64,000 bases of DNA, from assembly GCF_007830125.1 (NCBI RefSeq), contig NZ_VLLG01000003.1, forward strand, positions 1,629,115 through 1,693,114, given 5' to 3'. Position numbers and translations under genes: made by a program. How positions within the stretch are numbered: the first letter of the stretch is position 1; the number at the start of each line of letters is the position of its first letter. Shown here piece after piece: positions 50,527-60,301 of the stretch. The stretch is from Chitinophaga japonensis. GTDB lineage: Bacteria > Bacteroidota > Bacteroidia > Chitinophagales > Chitinophagaceae. The notes beneath the pieces were generated by a model. It did no database searches. It was given only the letters and a program-made list of their open reading frames with translations, and was not told the DNA's origin.

Positions 50527-52176
50527 ATGAAGACAGATGCTTTTGTAATAGGAGTGGACTTCGGTACAGACTCCGTCCGGGCGCTGGTGGTGAATGCCGC
50601 CACCGGGCAGGAAGCCGGCAGTGCCGTATATTATTACCCCCGCTGGAAACAGGGCCTGTATTGCGATGCCGCCCGGCAGCAGTACCGGCAGCACCCGCTG
50701 GATTACCTGGAAGGACTGGAGCAGAGCATCAAAGGCGCCCTGCAGCAGTGCCCCGCCGGCACCGCCGCCCTGGTAAGAGGCATATCCGTGGATACCACGG
50801 GTTCTACCCCGGTGGCTGTAGACGAGCAGGGAACGCCGCTGGCCCTGCTGCCCGGTTTTGAGGAGAATCCCAATGCCATGTTCGTGCTCTGGAAAGACCA
50901 TACTTCCAACGAAGAGGCGGCAAGGATCAATGAAGTAGCCCACAGCAACGATACCGATTATACCAAGTACTGCGGCGGCATTTACAGCAGCGAATGGTTC
51001 TGGGCCAAAATATTGCACATTGTAAAAACAGATGCCGCTGTGCAGGAAAAGGCCGCTTCCTGGGTGGAGCATTGCGACTGGATACCGGCTGTACTGACCG
51101 GCAACAGGCAACTGTCCACGCTGATGCGGGGGCGCTGTTCCGCCGGGCATAAAGCCATGTGGCATGCCGGCTGGGGAGGATTGCCCCCGGCGGATTTCCT
51201 GGAGAAATTACATCCCAGCCTGCGCAAATACGATAAAATGTTTACAGATACGGTGGTGGCCACCGAACCGGCCGGCCCCATCAGCCCGGAATGGGCCGCC
51301 AAACTGGGCATCCCGGGAGATACCGTGATCGGTACCGGGGCCTTTGATGCGCACATGGGCGCCGTAGGAGCCGGTATACAGCCTTATGTGCTGTGCAGGG
51401 TGATCGGCACCAGTACCTGCGATATCACGATGGGCCCCCTGGAAGAGGTAGGCCACCTGTTTGTAAAGGGCATCTGCGGGCAGGTAGACGGTTCCGTAGT
51501 GCCCGGCATGCTGGGCCTGGAAGCGGGCCAGTCCGCCTACGGCGACGTATATGCCTGGCTGCGGCGCCTGATCATGCAGCCCTTATATGCCCTGATGAAG
51601 GACGATACGGAGAAGCTGGCGGAAGTGGAGCACAAACTGCTGGGTTATCTTGCAGAACAGGCGCAGCAGTTGCCGCTGAAAGAGCAGGACCCGCTGGTGC
51701 TGGACTGGTTCAATGGCCGCCGCACACCGGATGCCAATCACACCTTGAAAAGCGCCATACTGGGCCTGCACCTGGGCATAGACGCCGTGCAGTTGTTCCG
51801 CGCCCTGGTAGAAGCTACGGCCTTCGGAGCCCGGAGCATCGTAGAGCGCTTCGTGAGCGAGGGCGTGCCCATTCATGAAGTGCTGGCGCTGGGCGGTGTA
51901 GCCAGGAAATCCGGCTACGCCATGCAGGTGCTGGCCGATGTGCTGGACCGGCCCATCAAGATCGTGCGCAGCGAGCATGCCTGCGCGTTGGGCGCCGCCA
52001 TGTTTGCCGCCGTATGCGCCGGTATTTACCCGGACATAGCGGCTGCGCAGCAGGCCATGTCATCCGGCTTTGACGCCACCTGGCATCCCCGGCCGGAGAA
52101 CGTGCCTTATTATGCAAAGCGCTACCAGCAGTTCCTGGAGCTGGGCGCATTTACAGAAAAAACATTATCCGCATGA
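50527..52176 (+). CDS. araB: Ribulokinase (FGGY family)
   Basis: A 549-residue cytoplasmic kinase that phosphorylates L-ribulose to L-ribulose-5-phosphate. The N-terminal ATPase fold begins MKTDAFVIGVDFGTDSVRALVVN, the substrate region contains DTTGSTPVAVDEQGTPLALLP and WFWAKILHI, and the C-terminal domain has ATAFGARSIVERFVSEGVPIHEVLALGGVARKSGYAMQVLADVLDRP. ATG 50527 is used; an earlier in-frame start would add 17 residues lacking the fold. It is the first gene of araBDA and overlaps araD by 4 bp. Confidence 0.96.
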   Translation: MKTDAFVIGVDFGTDSVRALVVNAATGQEAGSAVYYYPRWKQGLYCDAARQQYRQHPLDYLEGLEQSIKGALQQCPAGTAALVRGISVDTTGSTPVAVDEQGTPLALLPGFEENPNAMFVLWKDHTSNEEAARINEVAHSNDTDYTKYCGGIYSSEWFWAKILHIVKTDAAVQEKAASWVEHCDWIPAVLTGNRQLSTLMRGRCSAGHKAMWHAGWGGLPPADFLEKLHPSLRKYDKMFTDTVVATEPAGPISPEWAAKLGIPGDTVIGTGAFDAHMGAVGAGIQPYVLCRVIGTSTCDITMGPLEEVGHLFVKGICGQVDGSVVPGMLGLEAGQSAYGDVYAWLRRLIMQPLYALMKDDTEKLAEVEHKLLGYLAEQAQQLPLKEQDPLVLDWFNGRRTPDANHTLKSAILGLHLGIDAVQLFRALVEATAFGARSIVERFVSEGVPIHEVLALGGVARKSGYAMQVLADVLDRPIKIVRSEHACALGAAMFAAVCAGIYPDIAAAQQAMSSGFDATWHPRPENVPYYAKRYQQFLELGAFTEKTLSA

Positions 52177-52877
52177 GCCGGTATCAATCTATAAAAGAAC
52201 AGGCTTACGAAGCAAATATGCAGTTGCCCAAGCTGGGACTGGTGCTGTTCACCTTCGGCAATGTAAGCGTAGTGGACCGCAGCGCCGGCGTATTTGCCAT
52301 CAAGCCCAGCGGCGTGCCTTATGAGCAGCTAAAGCCTGACCAGATAGTGGTGGTGGACTTCGACGCCAAAATAGTGGAAGGCAGCAACCGGCCTTCGTCC
52401 GACACTAAAACGCATGCGGTGCTGTACCGGCACTGGGAGCACATAGGCGGCATCGTGCATACGCACTCCACTTATGCCACGGCATGGGCGCAGGCCCAGC
52501 GGGATATTCCCATCTTTGGCACCACCCACGCGGATCACCTCACCACGGATGTGCCCTGCGCGCCGCCCATGAGCGACGAGATGATCCGGGGCGATTACGA
52601 GCACGAGACCGGTTTCCAGATCATCAACTGCTTCAGGGAAAGGAAGCTCTCCTGCGAGGAAGTGGAGATGGTGCTGGTAGGCAACCATGCGCCCTTTACC
52701 TGGGGCAGGGATGCCGCCAAAGCCGTGTACAATGCCGCCGTGCTGGAGGAAGTGGCCAGGATGGCCCTGCTCACGGAACAGATCAACCCGCAGGCCCCCC
52801 GCCTGAAGGAAACACTGATAAAAAAACATTTTGAACGCAAGCATGGTCCCGGCGCATACTACGGGCAGGGATGCTGA
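52173..52877 (+). CDS. araD: L-ribulose-5-phosphate 4-epimerase
   Basis: A 234-residue class II aldolase-fold, zinc-dependent epimerase converting L-ribulose-5-phosphate to D-xylulose-5-phosphate. It shows LPKLGLVLFTFGNVSVVDRSAGVFAIKPSGVPY, the phosphate-binding SSDTKTHAVLYRHW region, zinc histidines in GIVHTHSTYATAWAQAQRDIP and the later His in LVGNHAPFTWG. The length is normal for AraD. The start overlaps araB as ATGA, and araA follows after 18 bp. Confidence 0.96.
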   Translation: MSRYQSIKEQAYEANMQLPKLGLVLFTFGNVSVVDRSAGVFAIKPSGVPYEQLKPDQIVVVDFDAKIVEGSNRPSSDTKTHAVLYRHWEHIGGIVHTHSTYATAWAQAQRDIPIFGTTHADHLTTDVPCAPPMSDEMIRGDYEHETGFQIINCFRERKLSCEEVEMVLVGNHAPFTWGRDAAKAVYNAAVLEEVARMALLTEQINPQAPRLKETLIKKHFERKHGPGAYYGQGC

Positions 52878-52895
52878 AATAAAAACACGTAACTG

Positions 52896-54398
52896 ATGAT
52901 ACAATTGAAGACACTAGAAGCATGGTTCATTACCGGCAGCCAGCATCTCTACGGAGAGGAAACCCTGCAGCAGGTAGCTGCGCATGCGCAAACCATTGCC
53001 GCATCGCTGGACGCCGCATCCAATATCCCCGTGCGCATTGTATGGAAGCCGGTGGTGAAAACACCGGAAGAGATATACCGCGTTTGCCAGGAAGCCAATA
53101 CAACACCCGGCTGTATCGGCATCATTGCCTGGATGCACACCTTCTCGCCCGCCAAAATGTGGATAGGCGGCTTAAAAGTATTGCAGCGCCCCCTGTTGCA
53201 CCTGCACACACAGTTTAACCGCGACATTCCCTGGGGCGATATAGATATGGATTTCATGAACCTGAACCAGTCCGCCCATGGCGACCGTGAATTTGGTTTC
53301 ATGCAATCCCGTATGCGGATGAACCGCAGGGTAGTGGTAGGCCACTGGCAGGAGCAGGACTTGCAGCAGGAGCTGGAAACCTGGCTGCGCGCGGCTGCCG
53401 GCTGGCATGACTGGCAGGGCGCCCGCTTTGCCCGCATCGGGGACAACATGCGGCAGGTGGCGGTAACCGAAGGCGATAAAGTGGAAGCAGAGCTGAAATT
53501 CGGCTACTCCGTAAACGGCTACGGCATTGGTGATGTGGTGGCCAAAGTGAATGCAGTGAGCGACGAGGCCATCGGCCGTCTGGTACAGGAATATGAACAG
53601 GCCTACCAGGTGGCCGCGCCTTTACGCAAGGGCGGCGACCGGCATGACTCCCTGAGAACCGCCGCCCGCATAGAGCTGGGCCTGCGGGCTTTCCTGGAAG
53701 AGGGCAATTTCAAAGGCTTTACAGATACTTTCGAGGACCTGCATGGCCTGGACCAGTTGCCCGGCATTGCCGTGCAGCGCCTGATGGCGGACGGTTACGG
53801 CTTTGGCGGTGAAGGCGACTGGAAAACGGCCGCGCTGGTACGCGCCATGAAAGTAATGGGCAGCGGCCTGCCGGGCGGCAGCTCCTTTATGGAAGATTAT
53901 ACCTATCATTTTGACCCGGAGAACCGCCTGGTGCTGGGGGCGCACATGCTGGAGATCTGCGCCTCCATTGCAGACGGCAAAGCTTCCTGCGAAGTGCATC
54001 CCCTGGGCATTGGCGGTAAGGCAGACCCGGTAAGGCTGGTGTTCAATGTGACGGACGGCCCGGCTATCAACGCTTCCGTGATCGATATGGGCAACCGTTT
54101 CCGCCTGCTGGTCAATAATGTGCAGGCCGTAAAACCGCAGCACGAGCTGCCAAAGCTGCCCGTAGCGCGCGTGCTGTGGAAGCCGCTGCCGGATATGCGC
54201 ACCGCCTGCGCAGCCTGGATACAGGCCGGCGGCGCGCACCATACCTGCTACAGCCAGCACCTCACGGCCGCGCATATGCAGGACTTTGCGGACATGGCGG
54301 GCATTGAATGTGTGCATATAGACGAGGACACCAAACTGCAGCAGTTCCGTAATGAGCTGCGCTGGAATGAAGCTTATTATCTATTGAACAATAGGTAA
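52896..54398 (+). CDS. araA: L-arabinose isomerase
   Basis: A 500-residue Mn-dependent isomerase converting L-arabinose to L-ribulose. Family features are [24 protein letters not shown] at the start, [61 protein letters not shown], and the active-site glutamates and histidines in [42 protein letters not shown] and HHTCYSQHL. It is the last gene of the araBDA operon, closed by a strong terminator. No arabinose transporter is in the window. Confidence 0.97.
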   Translation: MIQLKTLEAWFITGSQHLYGEETLQQVAAHAQTIAASLDAASNIPVRIVWKPVVKTPEEIYRVCQEANTTPGCIGIIAWMHTFSPAKMWIGGLKVLQRPLLHLHTQFNRDIPWGDIDMDFMNLNQSAHGDREFGFMQSRMRMNRRVVVGHWQEQDLQQELETWLRAAAGWHDWQGARFARIGDNMRQVAVTEGDKVEAELKFGYSVNGYGIGDVVAKVNAVSDEAIGRLVQEYEQAYQVAAPLRKGGDRHDSLRTAARIELGLRAFLEEGNFKGFTDTFEDLHGLDQLPGIAVQRLMADGYGFGGEGDWKTAALVRAMKVMGSGLPGGSSFMEDYTYHFDPENRLVLGAHMLEICASIADGKASCEVHPLGIGGKADPVRLVFNVTDGPAINASVIDMGNRFRLLVNNVQAVKPQHELPKLPVARVLWKPLPDMRTACAAWIQAGGAHHTCYSQHLTAAHMQDFADMAGIECVHIDEDTKLQQFRNELRWNEAYYLLNNR

Positions 54399-54455
54399 TT
54401 GATAAATAATTAAAAACTGTTGCTGATTAATCAGCCATTGATGACGTGGAATAAC

Positions 54456-54484
54456 AAAAGGCCGGATTCTTCCGGCCTTTTTTA
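54456..54484. terminator. Strong terminator after araBDA
   Basis: AAAAGGCCGGA, loop TTCT, TCCGGCCTTTTTT: a 10-bp GC-rich stem followed by T residues. It is symmetrical (A run before, T run after), so it can also stop the convergent tolC operon read leftward. Confidence 0.9.
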
Positions 54485-54517
54485 CATAACACTAACACTA
54501 AACCTACTGGTGCATCG

Positions 54518-55861
54518 TCACTGTTTCCCTCTCGTTCTATCCAGTTCAATTCCTGCAGCCAGGTAATCGTATACGGCTTCCAGGTAGTTCAGTTGCGCAG
54601 TGGTAAGCGCCAGCTCGGCATCGGTCAGCTCCAGCCGCGAGGCTACCCCTTTCTGGTAGCGGTACTGTATAATATCGTAACTCAGTTTAGCCGTTTCCTT
54701 TACCTGCGTTTGCGTTTGCACTCTCTCAAAGGTTTCCTGCAGGTTGGCGATCACCTGCCGTACTTCCGTCCTCAGTTGCTCATAGGCATCCGTCAGCTCA
54801 ATGCCGGCCTGCTCATGCGTGAGCCGGGCCTGTTGTATGCGGGCTTTGTTGCTGCTCCCGCTGAACAGCGGCAGCGTTACCTGCGCGCCGGCAAAGGAAG
54901 CGCCGGGCCAGGAGGCGTCAAAGAACCTGAAGCTGCGTGCCTGGCTTTGCAACTGGTACTGGCCTACCAGCGATACCACGGGCAGCCGCCGGGCTTTTGC
55001 CAGGGCAATGCCCTGCTCCCTGATCTCCTGCTGCAGGCGCAGTTGCTGCAGGTCCGGCCGGTTGGCGCGGGCTTCCGTGTACACGGTCGCTGCTGCGGGA
55101 ATGCTGGCGGCCGCAGGGTGGGCAAGGGAATCGGTCAGCATAATATCCTGCAGGGAATCCAGCCCCATGAGGGTTGTCAGTTGCAGCTTGCCCACCTCGA
55201 TGGCCTTGGTGAGCTTCAGGATATCCGGCTGCAGGTTCTTGACGGAGGTGTACGCGCGCAGCGTATCCACCCGCAGGGCCCTGCCCTGTGCCAGCAGGGA
55301 TCGTGCGTCCTGCAGGGCTTTCTCATTTCTTTGCAGGCTCTCGTGCTGCAGTTGCAGCCGTTTGTTCAGTACCAGGATGCCCAGGTAGGTGCGTTTTACA
55401 GCGGCCGTGAGGTCCACCGTTTTATCCAGGTACAGGGTGCGGCTGGCCTTTTCCTGCAGGGCCGCTTCCCGCTGCGCCGGTTTGGCGGAGGGATTGTACA
55501 GCGGCTGTGCTACGGAGAGGGCGGCGCTGAACTGGTCCCTGCCGCCAAACCGGCTGTAGGCAACCTTGTCCGGGTCCCCGTTGGTTTCGCCGATCCCGAA
55601 GAATACGGGCAGCTCAAAATAATGGGCATATTGCGCGCCCAGGCTTGCGCTGGGTAAGGAAAGGCTGCGGGCCACGCGCCGCTGCTCCTGCGCCACGGCA
55701 ATATCTATACCGGACGCTTTTAAAGTACGGTTATGTTTTGCTGCCAGCGATACCACTTCCTGCAGGGAAAGGCGGAGCGTTTGCCCCTGGGCGCCGGCCC
55801 CGTACAGGAACAGGGCGGCGGCCAGTAAGCTGCTGTATGCGATAGATCTTTCATGTATCAT
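54518..55861 (-). CDS. TolC-family outer-membrane efflux protein
   Basis: A 447-residue channel with signal peptide (MIHERSIAYSSLLAAALFLYGAGAQGQ) and two OEP domains (LSLQEVVSLAAKHNRTLKASGIDIAVAQEQRRVARSLSLPSASLGAQYAHYF near the start; ETAKLSYDIIQYRYQKGVASRLELTDAELALTTAQLNYLEAVYDYLAAGIELDRTRG at the end). It is the last gene of the hlyD-RND-tolC operon on the minus strand and overlaps the pump gene by 4 bp. Confidence 0.93.
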   Translation of the reverse strand: MIHERSIAYSSLLAAALFLYGAGAQGQTLRLSLQEVVSLAAKHNRTLKASGIDIAVAQEQRRVARSLSLPSASLGAQYAHYFELPVFFGIGETNGDPDKVAYSRFGGRDQFSAALSVAQPLYNPSAKPAQREAALQEKASRTLYLDKTVDLTAAVKRTYLGILVLNKRLQLQHESLQRNEKALQDARSLLAQGRALRVDTLRAYTSVKNLQPDILKLTKAIEVGKLQLTTLMGLDSLQDIMLTDSLAHPAAASIPAAATVYTEARANRPDLQQLRLQQEIREQGIALAKARRLPVVSLVGQYQLQSQARSFRFFDASWPGASFAGAQVTLPLFSGSSNKARIQQARLTHEQAGIELTDAYEQLRTEVRQVIANLQETFERVQTQTQVKETAKLSYDIIQYRYQKGVASRLELTDAELALTTAQLNYLEAVYDYLAAGIELDRTRGKQ

Positions 55862-58800
55862 AGTGCTTCGTTTGATGCGACCGCTACAGGATGCGCCGGG
55901 GTGGCGCCTGTGGCAGTGCCGTTAATAGCCGGGTGCTGCCTGCGCGCGGCCCGGGAGAAATAAGAGTATACGGCAGGTATCACGTACAGGGTGAGGATAC
56001 CGGCAAATATAAGACCGCCTACCACCACGATACCCAGCGAGGTACGGCTACCGGAAGAGTTGCCCAGCGAGAGGGCGATGGGCAGCGCACCGAAGATCAT
56101 GGCCAGGGTGGTCATCAATATGGGACGGAACCTGGACACGGCGGCGGATACTACGGCATCGGCTACACTCAATCCTTCTTTTTTCCGGTGGTTGGCAAAC
56201 TCCACGATCAGGATACCGTTCTTGGTGATCAACCCGATCAGCATGATGATGCCTATTTCACTGAAAATGTTGATGGACTGCCCGGTGAACCACAGGCTCA
56301 GCAATGCGCCGGTAACGGCCATGGGCACGGTAAGCAGGATGATGAAAGGATCGATCAGGCTTTCAAACTGTGCGGCCAGCACCAGGTAGATGAGTATGAT
56401 GGCGAAGATGAAGGCAAACACCAGGCTGGAGCTGCTTTCCGCATAGTCGCGGCTCTGCCCGGCCAGCTCGGTGTTAAAGCCTTTAGGCAGCACTTTGGCC
56501 GTGATCTTGTCCAGCTCCTTGATGGCCTCGCCCAGGCTTACGCCGGGCGGCGGCGTAGCGGAGATGGTAACGCTGTATGCCTGGTTGTAACGGTAGATGG
56601 CTGGCGGGCTGATGCCTTCCTTCAGGGATACCAGGTTGTCCAGCGATACCATTTCATTGCTGGCCGTTTTTACGAACAGGGAGCGCAGGTTTTCCGGTGC
56701 AGATCTTTCCTCGCGGTCCAGTTGCCCGATCACTTCATACTGCCGGTCATTGTAGATGAAGTAGCCGTAACGGCGGCCGCTCAGCGCCAGTTGTAGCGTG
56801 CGGCCGATCTCGCGGGTGGAGATGCCCAGTTGCGCTGCGCGCTGCCGGTCAATGGAGATGCTGATCTCCGGGCGGTTCACCTTAAAATCCGGGTCCTGGA
56901 AGCTGAGCTTGTTGCTTTTATATACTTCGCCCATCAGCTTCGGCATCACATCGATCAACTGCTGCAGGTCCGGCGCCTGTATCACGTACTGCACCGGCTG
57001 CGTGGTGGCAAAGCCGCCAATGGTGGGTATCTGTATGGGAATGCAGATCACGTCGCGGAAACGCCCCACCGCGCCCATCAGCTTTTGATATACTTCCGCC
57101 TGCGACAGCCCGCTTTTGCGGTCCTCCGGGTTTTCCAGGAAGATCCACTGGAAGCCGCCGTTCACGGGCTGCACCAGCGTGCCCACGGTAGCGGCTATAC
57201 CGGCGTAGGTGCGGTTGCCGTTCAGGTCCGGGATGGAGTCTGCCACGTAATTGGCAATCTCTTTCATGGTAGCCTCCATGCTTTCATAAGAGGTGCCTTC
57301 CGGCGCAATCACGGCCAGGCCTATCATGGAGCGGTCTTCCAGCGGGGCCAGCTCGGAGGGCAGTTTGGGGGCCAGTAGCCAGGCGATGCCGAAGGAGACC
57401 AGCAGCAGCACAAACCCCAGCCAGCGCACTTTAAAGAACGCTTTCAGCGAGCGTGCATAGGCGTTGTTCAGCGCCTCGAACCAGGGCTCCGTTTTGCGGT
57501 ACAGCCAGCCATGCGTGGCGCCAGCTTTCAGCAGGTAGGCGCTCATCATAGGCGACAACGTGAGGGCCACAAAGGCGGATACCAGCACGGAACCGGCCAC
57601 CACGATGGCAAACTCCTTGAAGAGCCTGCCCGTGATACCGCCCAGGAACAAAATGGGCAGGAACACCGCGGCCAGCGTAACGGTGGTGGAGATCACGGCA
57701 AAATAGATCTCGCTGGAGCCTTTACGCGCGGCTTCCAGCGGGTGCATGCCCTGCTCCACCTTGCTGTAGATATTTTCCAGCACCACGATGGCGTCGTCCA
57801 CCACCAGCCCGATGGCCAGCACCAGCCCCAGCAGCGTCAATACATTGATGGAGAAATTCCCAATGTACATGATGAAGAAGGCCGAGATAATAGACACCGG
57901 GATGGCTACAATGGGGATCAGCGTACTGCGCCAGTCGCGGAGGAAGATGAAAATGATGAGCGTTACCAGCCCGAAGGCGATGATCAGCGTTTCCTCCACC
58001 TCGGACAGCGAGTTGCGCACCGGCACGGTAAAGTCCTTGCCCAGCGAGATGGTGTATTCCTTGGGCGCCGTGCGCACGATCTCCTCGAAGCGTTGCTTGA
58101 ACTCATCCACGATAGCAAGGGAATTGGCGCCGCGCTGCGGTTGCACACCGGTGCCCACGCTGTACAGCGCCGTAGCGCCCTCCACTTCTATCATGGCCGT
58201 TCGCTCGTTCTGGGAGGACATCACAGCCGTTCCTACGTCTTTGAACCTTACGATGGCGCCATCCTGCTGGCTGACGATCATGTTATTGAAATCATCTTCC
58301 GTCACCAGCCGCCCCTGTGTGCGGAGGGTTACTTCGGTGCTTTGTCCTTCTATACGGCCGCTGGGCAGGTCCACGTTCTCCCGCTGCAGCGCATTTTGTA
58401 TATCCGTAGGCGTTAGACCGTAGGCGGCCAGCTTTACCGGGTCCATACGCAGCCGCATGGCGCGTTTACGGCCGGCGTAGGAATCCACCAGGCGCACGCC
58501 GGGGATGGATTGCAGGCGTTCTTTGATGTTGATGTTCACAAAATCGGTGATGTCCTCCAGGCTTTTGGTGCTGCTTTTTACGGTAAGGAACACCAGGAAT
58601 TCCGGCGGACCGGATTTTTCCACGATGGTAGGCTCAATATCGGTGGGCAGTTGCTGCCTGGACTTGGACACTTTGTCGCGCACATCATTGGCGGCGGCTT
58701 CCAGGTCGGCATCCAGGTTAAACTCTACGGTGATCAGGCTTACCTGTTCGCGTGAAACGGAGGACATGGCGCGGATGCCGTTGGCTTCCGCAATGGCTTC

Positions 58801-59007
58801 CTCCAGCGGCTTGGTGACCTGCGAGGCGATGATATCCGCGCTGGCCCCCGGGTACACCGTGGTAACAGTCACGATCGGCGAATCCGTTACCGGGTATTCC
58901 CGCGTGCCCAGGAAGGTATATCCTACGATGCCGAAAAGGATCAGCAGGACAGACATCACCCCGGCCAATACGGGCCTGGAGATGCTCATTTGAGAAATAG
59001 CACTCAT
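55858..59007 (-). CDS. RND efflux pump, HAE1 family (AcrB-like)
   Basis: A 1049-residue inner-membrane exporter with the HAE1 plan. It starts MSAISQMSISRPVLAGVMSVLLILFGIVGYTFLGTREYPVTDSPIV, helix 4 has GLVLAIGLVVDDAIVVLENIYSKVEQG, and the second half ends with FSEIGIIMLIGLITKNGILIVEFANHRK and a final helix IFAGILTLYVIPAVYSYFSR. It works with the adaptor encoded 79 bp upstream and the TolC downstream. The ArsR-like protein at 60.3 kb probably regulates the operon. Substrates are unknown. Confidence 0.95.
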   Translation of the reverse strand: MSAISQMSISRPVLAGVMSVLLILFGIVGYTFLGTREYPVTDSPIVTVTTVYPGASADIIASQVTKPLEEAIAEANGIRAMSSVSREQVSLITVEFNLDADLEAAANDVRDKVSKSRQQLPTDIEPTIVEKSGPPEFLVFLTVKSSTKSLEDITDFVNINIKERLQSIPGVRLVDSYAGRKRAMRLRMDPVKLAAYGLTPTDIQNALQRENVDLPSGRIEGQSTEVTLRTQGRLVTEDDFNNMIVSQQDGAIVRFKDVGTAVMSSQNERTAMIEVEGATALYSVGTGVQPQRGANSLAIVDEFKQRFEEIVRTAPKEYTISLGKDFTVPVRNSLSEVEETLIIAFGLVTLIIFIFLRDWRSTLIPIVAIPVSIISAFFIMYIGNFSINVLTLLGLVLAIGLVVDDAIVVLENIYSKVEQGMHPLEAARKGSSEIYFAVISTTVTLAAVFLPILFLGGITGRLFKEFAIVVAGSVLVSAFVALTLSPMMSAYLLKAGATHGWLYRKTEPWFEALNNAYARSLKAFFKVRWLGFVLLLVSFGIAWLLAPKLPSELAPLEDRSMIGLAVIAPEGTSYESMEATMKEIANYVADSIPDLNGNRTYAGIAATVGTLVQPVNGGFQWIFLENPEDRKSGLSQAEVYQKLMGAVGRFRDVICIPIQIPTIGGFATTQPVQYVIQAPDLQQLIDVMPKLMGEVYKSNKLSFQDPDFKVNRPEISISIDRQRAAQLGISTREIGRTLQLALSGRRYGYFIYNDRQYEVIGQLDREERSAPENLRSLFVKTASNEMVSLDNLVSLKEGISPPAIYRYNQAYSVTISATPPPGVSLGEAIKELDKITAKVLPKGFNTELAGQSRDYAESSSSLVFAFIFAIILIYLVLAAQFESLIDPFIILLTVPMAVTGALLSLWFTGQSINIFSEIGIIMLIGLITKNGILIVEFANHRKKEGLSVADAVVSAAVSRFRPILMTTLAMIFGALPIALSLGNSSGSRTSLGIVVVGGLIFAGILTLYVIPAVYSYFSRAARRQHPAINGTATGATPAHPVAVASNEAL

Positions 59008-59037
59008 AAAATGGGAGAATTGTGATGTGAATACGTT

Positions 59038-59087
59038 AGAGAGAATGTAAAATGTAAATTTTACATTTTAGATTTTGCATTCTCTCT
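59038..59087. repeat. Word-repeat hairpin between adaptor and pump (E7)
   Basis: AGAGAGAATGTAAAATGTAA (59038-59057) faces TTTTACATTTTAGATTTTGC and ATTCTCTCT (59059-59087). The arms are made of AATGTAA-type words, like the other elements, but there is no conserved core in the loop. The stop codon of the adaptor is at its edge. Confidence 0.6.
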
Positions 59088-60160
59088 CATTTAACTGTAA
59101 CAAGTTCAACCGCCGCTCCCGGCGTAAGGCGCAGCAGGTTGCTGGTGATCACGGTATCGCCTGCCGCCAGCCCTTTCAGTATCTGCACGTCGTTGGTGCC
59201 GCGCTGGCCTATCTGCACGGGCGTAAGCGCTACGGTCCTGTTCTTTGCCAGGTATACGGCATACCCGCTGGAAGACGGCATGAGCGCCTGGCTGGGAATT
59301 TTCAGCGCATTGTCCGCCGTGCGCAGGGACAGGTTCAGGCGGGCGCTTTGCCCGGGTACCAGGGTGCGCTGTGCATTCGGCGTAATGGCGCGGATCAGCA
59401 GGGTGCGGGTCTGCTCATTCATCCGGGACTCTTTGGCGATCACGGTGGCGCGGTACAGCGTGGTGTCGGATGCTACGGTAAAGCGCTGTTCCTCGTTCCG
59501 GGTGATCAGGTGCGCGTACTTTTCCGGCACGGAGAACTCCACCTTGATGCGGCTGTCGTCCACGATATTGGTAAGCACCGTATTGGCGGACACCAGCGCG
59601 CCCGGGTAGGCGTGAATGATACCGATGCGGCCGTCAAAGGGAGCGCGGATGCGCGTTTTGCCGATGGTGACCTGCAACTGGCGGATCTCCGCCTGCAGCA
59701 CTCTCAGGTTGGTGATGGCCTGGTCGTAATCCTGCTGTATGGCGGCGTCGTGCTCGATCAGGTCTTTCATGCGGGCCTCATTGAGCGCGGCCAGTTGCTC
59801 CTGCTGGCGCAGCCTTTCCAGTTGCGCCTGCAGGTCGGCATCGTCCAGTTGGAACAGGAGGGCGCCGGCTTTCACGATGTTGCCTTCCTGTACATGCACG
59901 CGCACCACTTTACGCGGCAGCTCGCTCACAATGTTCACCTCCTGGTTGGCTACCAGGGAGCCGGTGATCTCCAGCTCGTCGCTGAAGGCGCTGGTTTTCA
60001 CAATATGGCCGTCTGCAGGAATGGCGGCCACGGCGGCCGTGCTTCCGGCGGGTTCCTTTTCACTGGCCCTGCTGGCGCATGCCTGTAGTATGATGATGAA
60101 CAGGGAATACAGCAGCAACTGGTTTGTACCGGAACGGAGTAATGATGATGATCGTTGCAT
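59087..60160 (-). CDS. RND efflux periplasmic adaptor, lipoprotein
   Basis: A 357-residue HlyD/AcrA-family lipoprotein (MQRSSSLLRSGTNQLLLYSLFIIILQAC, lipobox LQAC). Domains in order: barrel-sandwich NIVSELPRKVVRVHVQEGNIVKAGALLFQLDDADL, helical hairpin (QLERLRQQEQLAALNEARMKDLIEHDAAIQQDYDQAITNLRVLQAEIRQLQ), lipoyl second half IRAPFDGRIGIIHAYPGALVSANTVLTNIVDDS, then the beta barrel and a C-terminal QIGQRGTNDVQILKGLAAGDTVITSNLLRLTPGAAVELV. It begins the third RND operon. Confidence 0.93.
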   Translation of the reverse strand: MQRSSSLLRSGTNQLLLYSLFIIILQACASRASEKEPAGSTAAVAAIPADGHIVKTSAFSDELEITGSLVANQEVNIVSELPRKVVRVHVQEGNIVKAGALLFQLDDADLQAQLERLRQQEQLAALNEARMKDLIEHDAAIQQDYDQAITNLRVLQAEIRQLQVTIGKTRIRAPFDGRIGIIHAYPGALVSANTVLTNIVDDSRIKVEFSVPEKYAHLITRNEEQRFTVASDTTLYRATVIAKESRMNEQTRTLLIRAITPNAQRTLVPGQSARLNLSLRTADNALKIPSQALMPSSSGYAVYLAKNRTVALTPVQIGQRGTNDVQILKGLAAGDTVITSNLLRLTPGAAVELVTVK

Positions 60161-60174
60161 AAGGGTACTTTTTA

Positions 60175-60280
60175 TTGAATTATAGAAATATTTCGATTAA
60201 TGGAAACCCGATGAACCCGAATAGTTTAACCGGAGCACAAAGGTAAGGGAAAAACAATTGAATTATAGAAATGTTTCGAT
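60175..60280. promoter_or_regulatory. Twin ArsR-type operators
   Basis: A 23-base sequence around ATAGAAATATTTCGAT (60175-60197) recurs at 60258-60280 with a single base change (ATAGAAATGTTTCGAT). The core is a near-perfect palindrome (ATAGAAAT / ATTTCGAT), as ArsR family dimers bind. The two copies are 83 bp apart, between the arsR-like gene and the adaptor gene. Confidence 0.7.
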
Positions 60281-60301
60281 GTGTTAAATGTAAAAAAAGG
60301 G

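Noticed and set aside
54593..55657. 354-codon open frame on the plus strand
   Set aside because: Antisense to the tolC-family gene, which is in an operon with matching partners.
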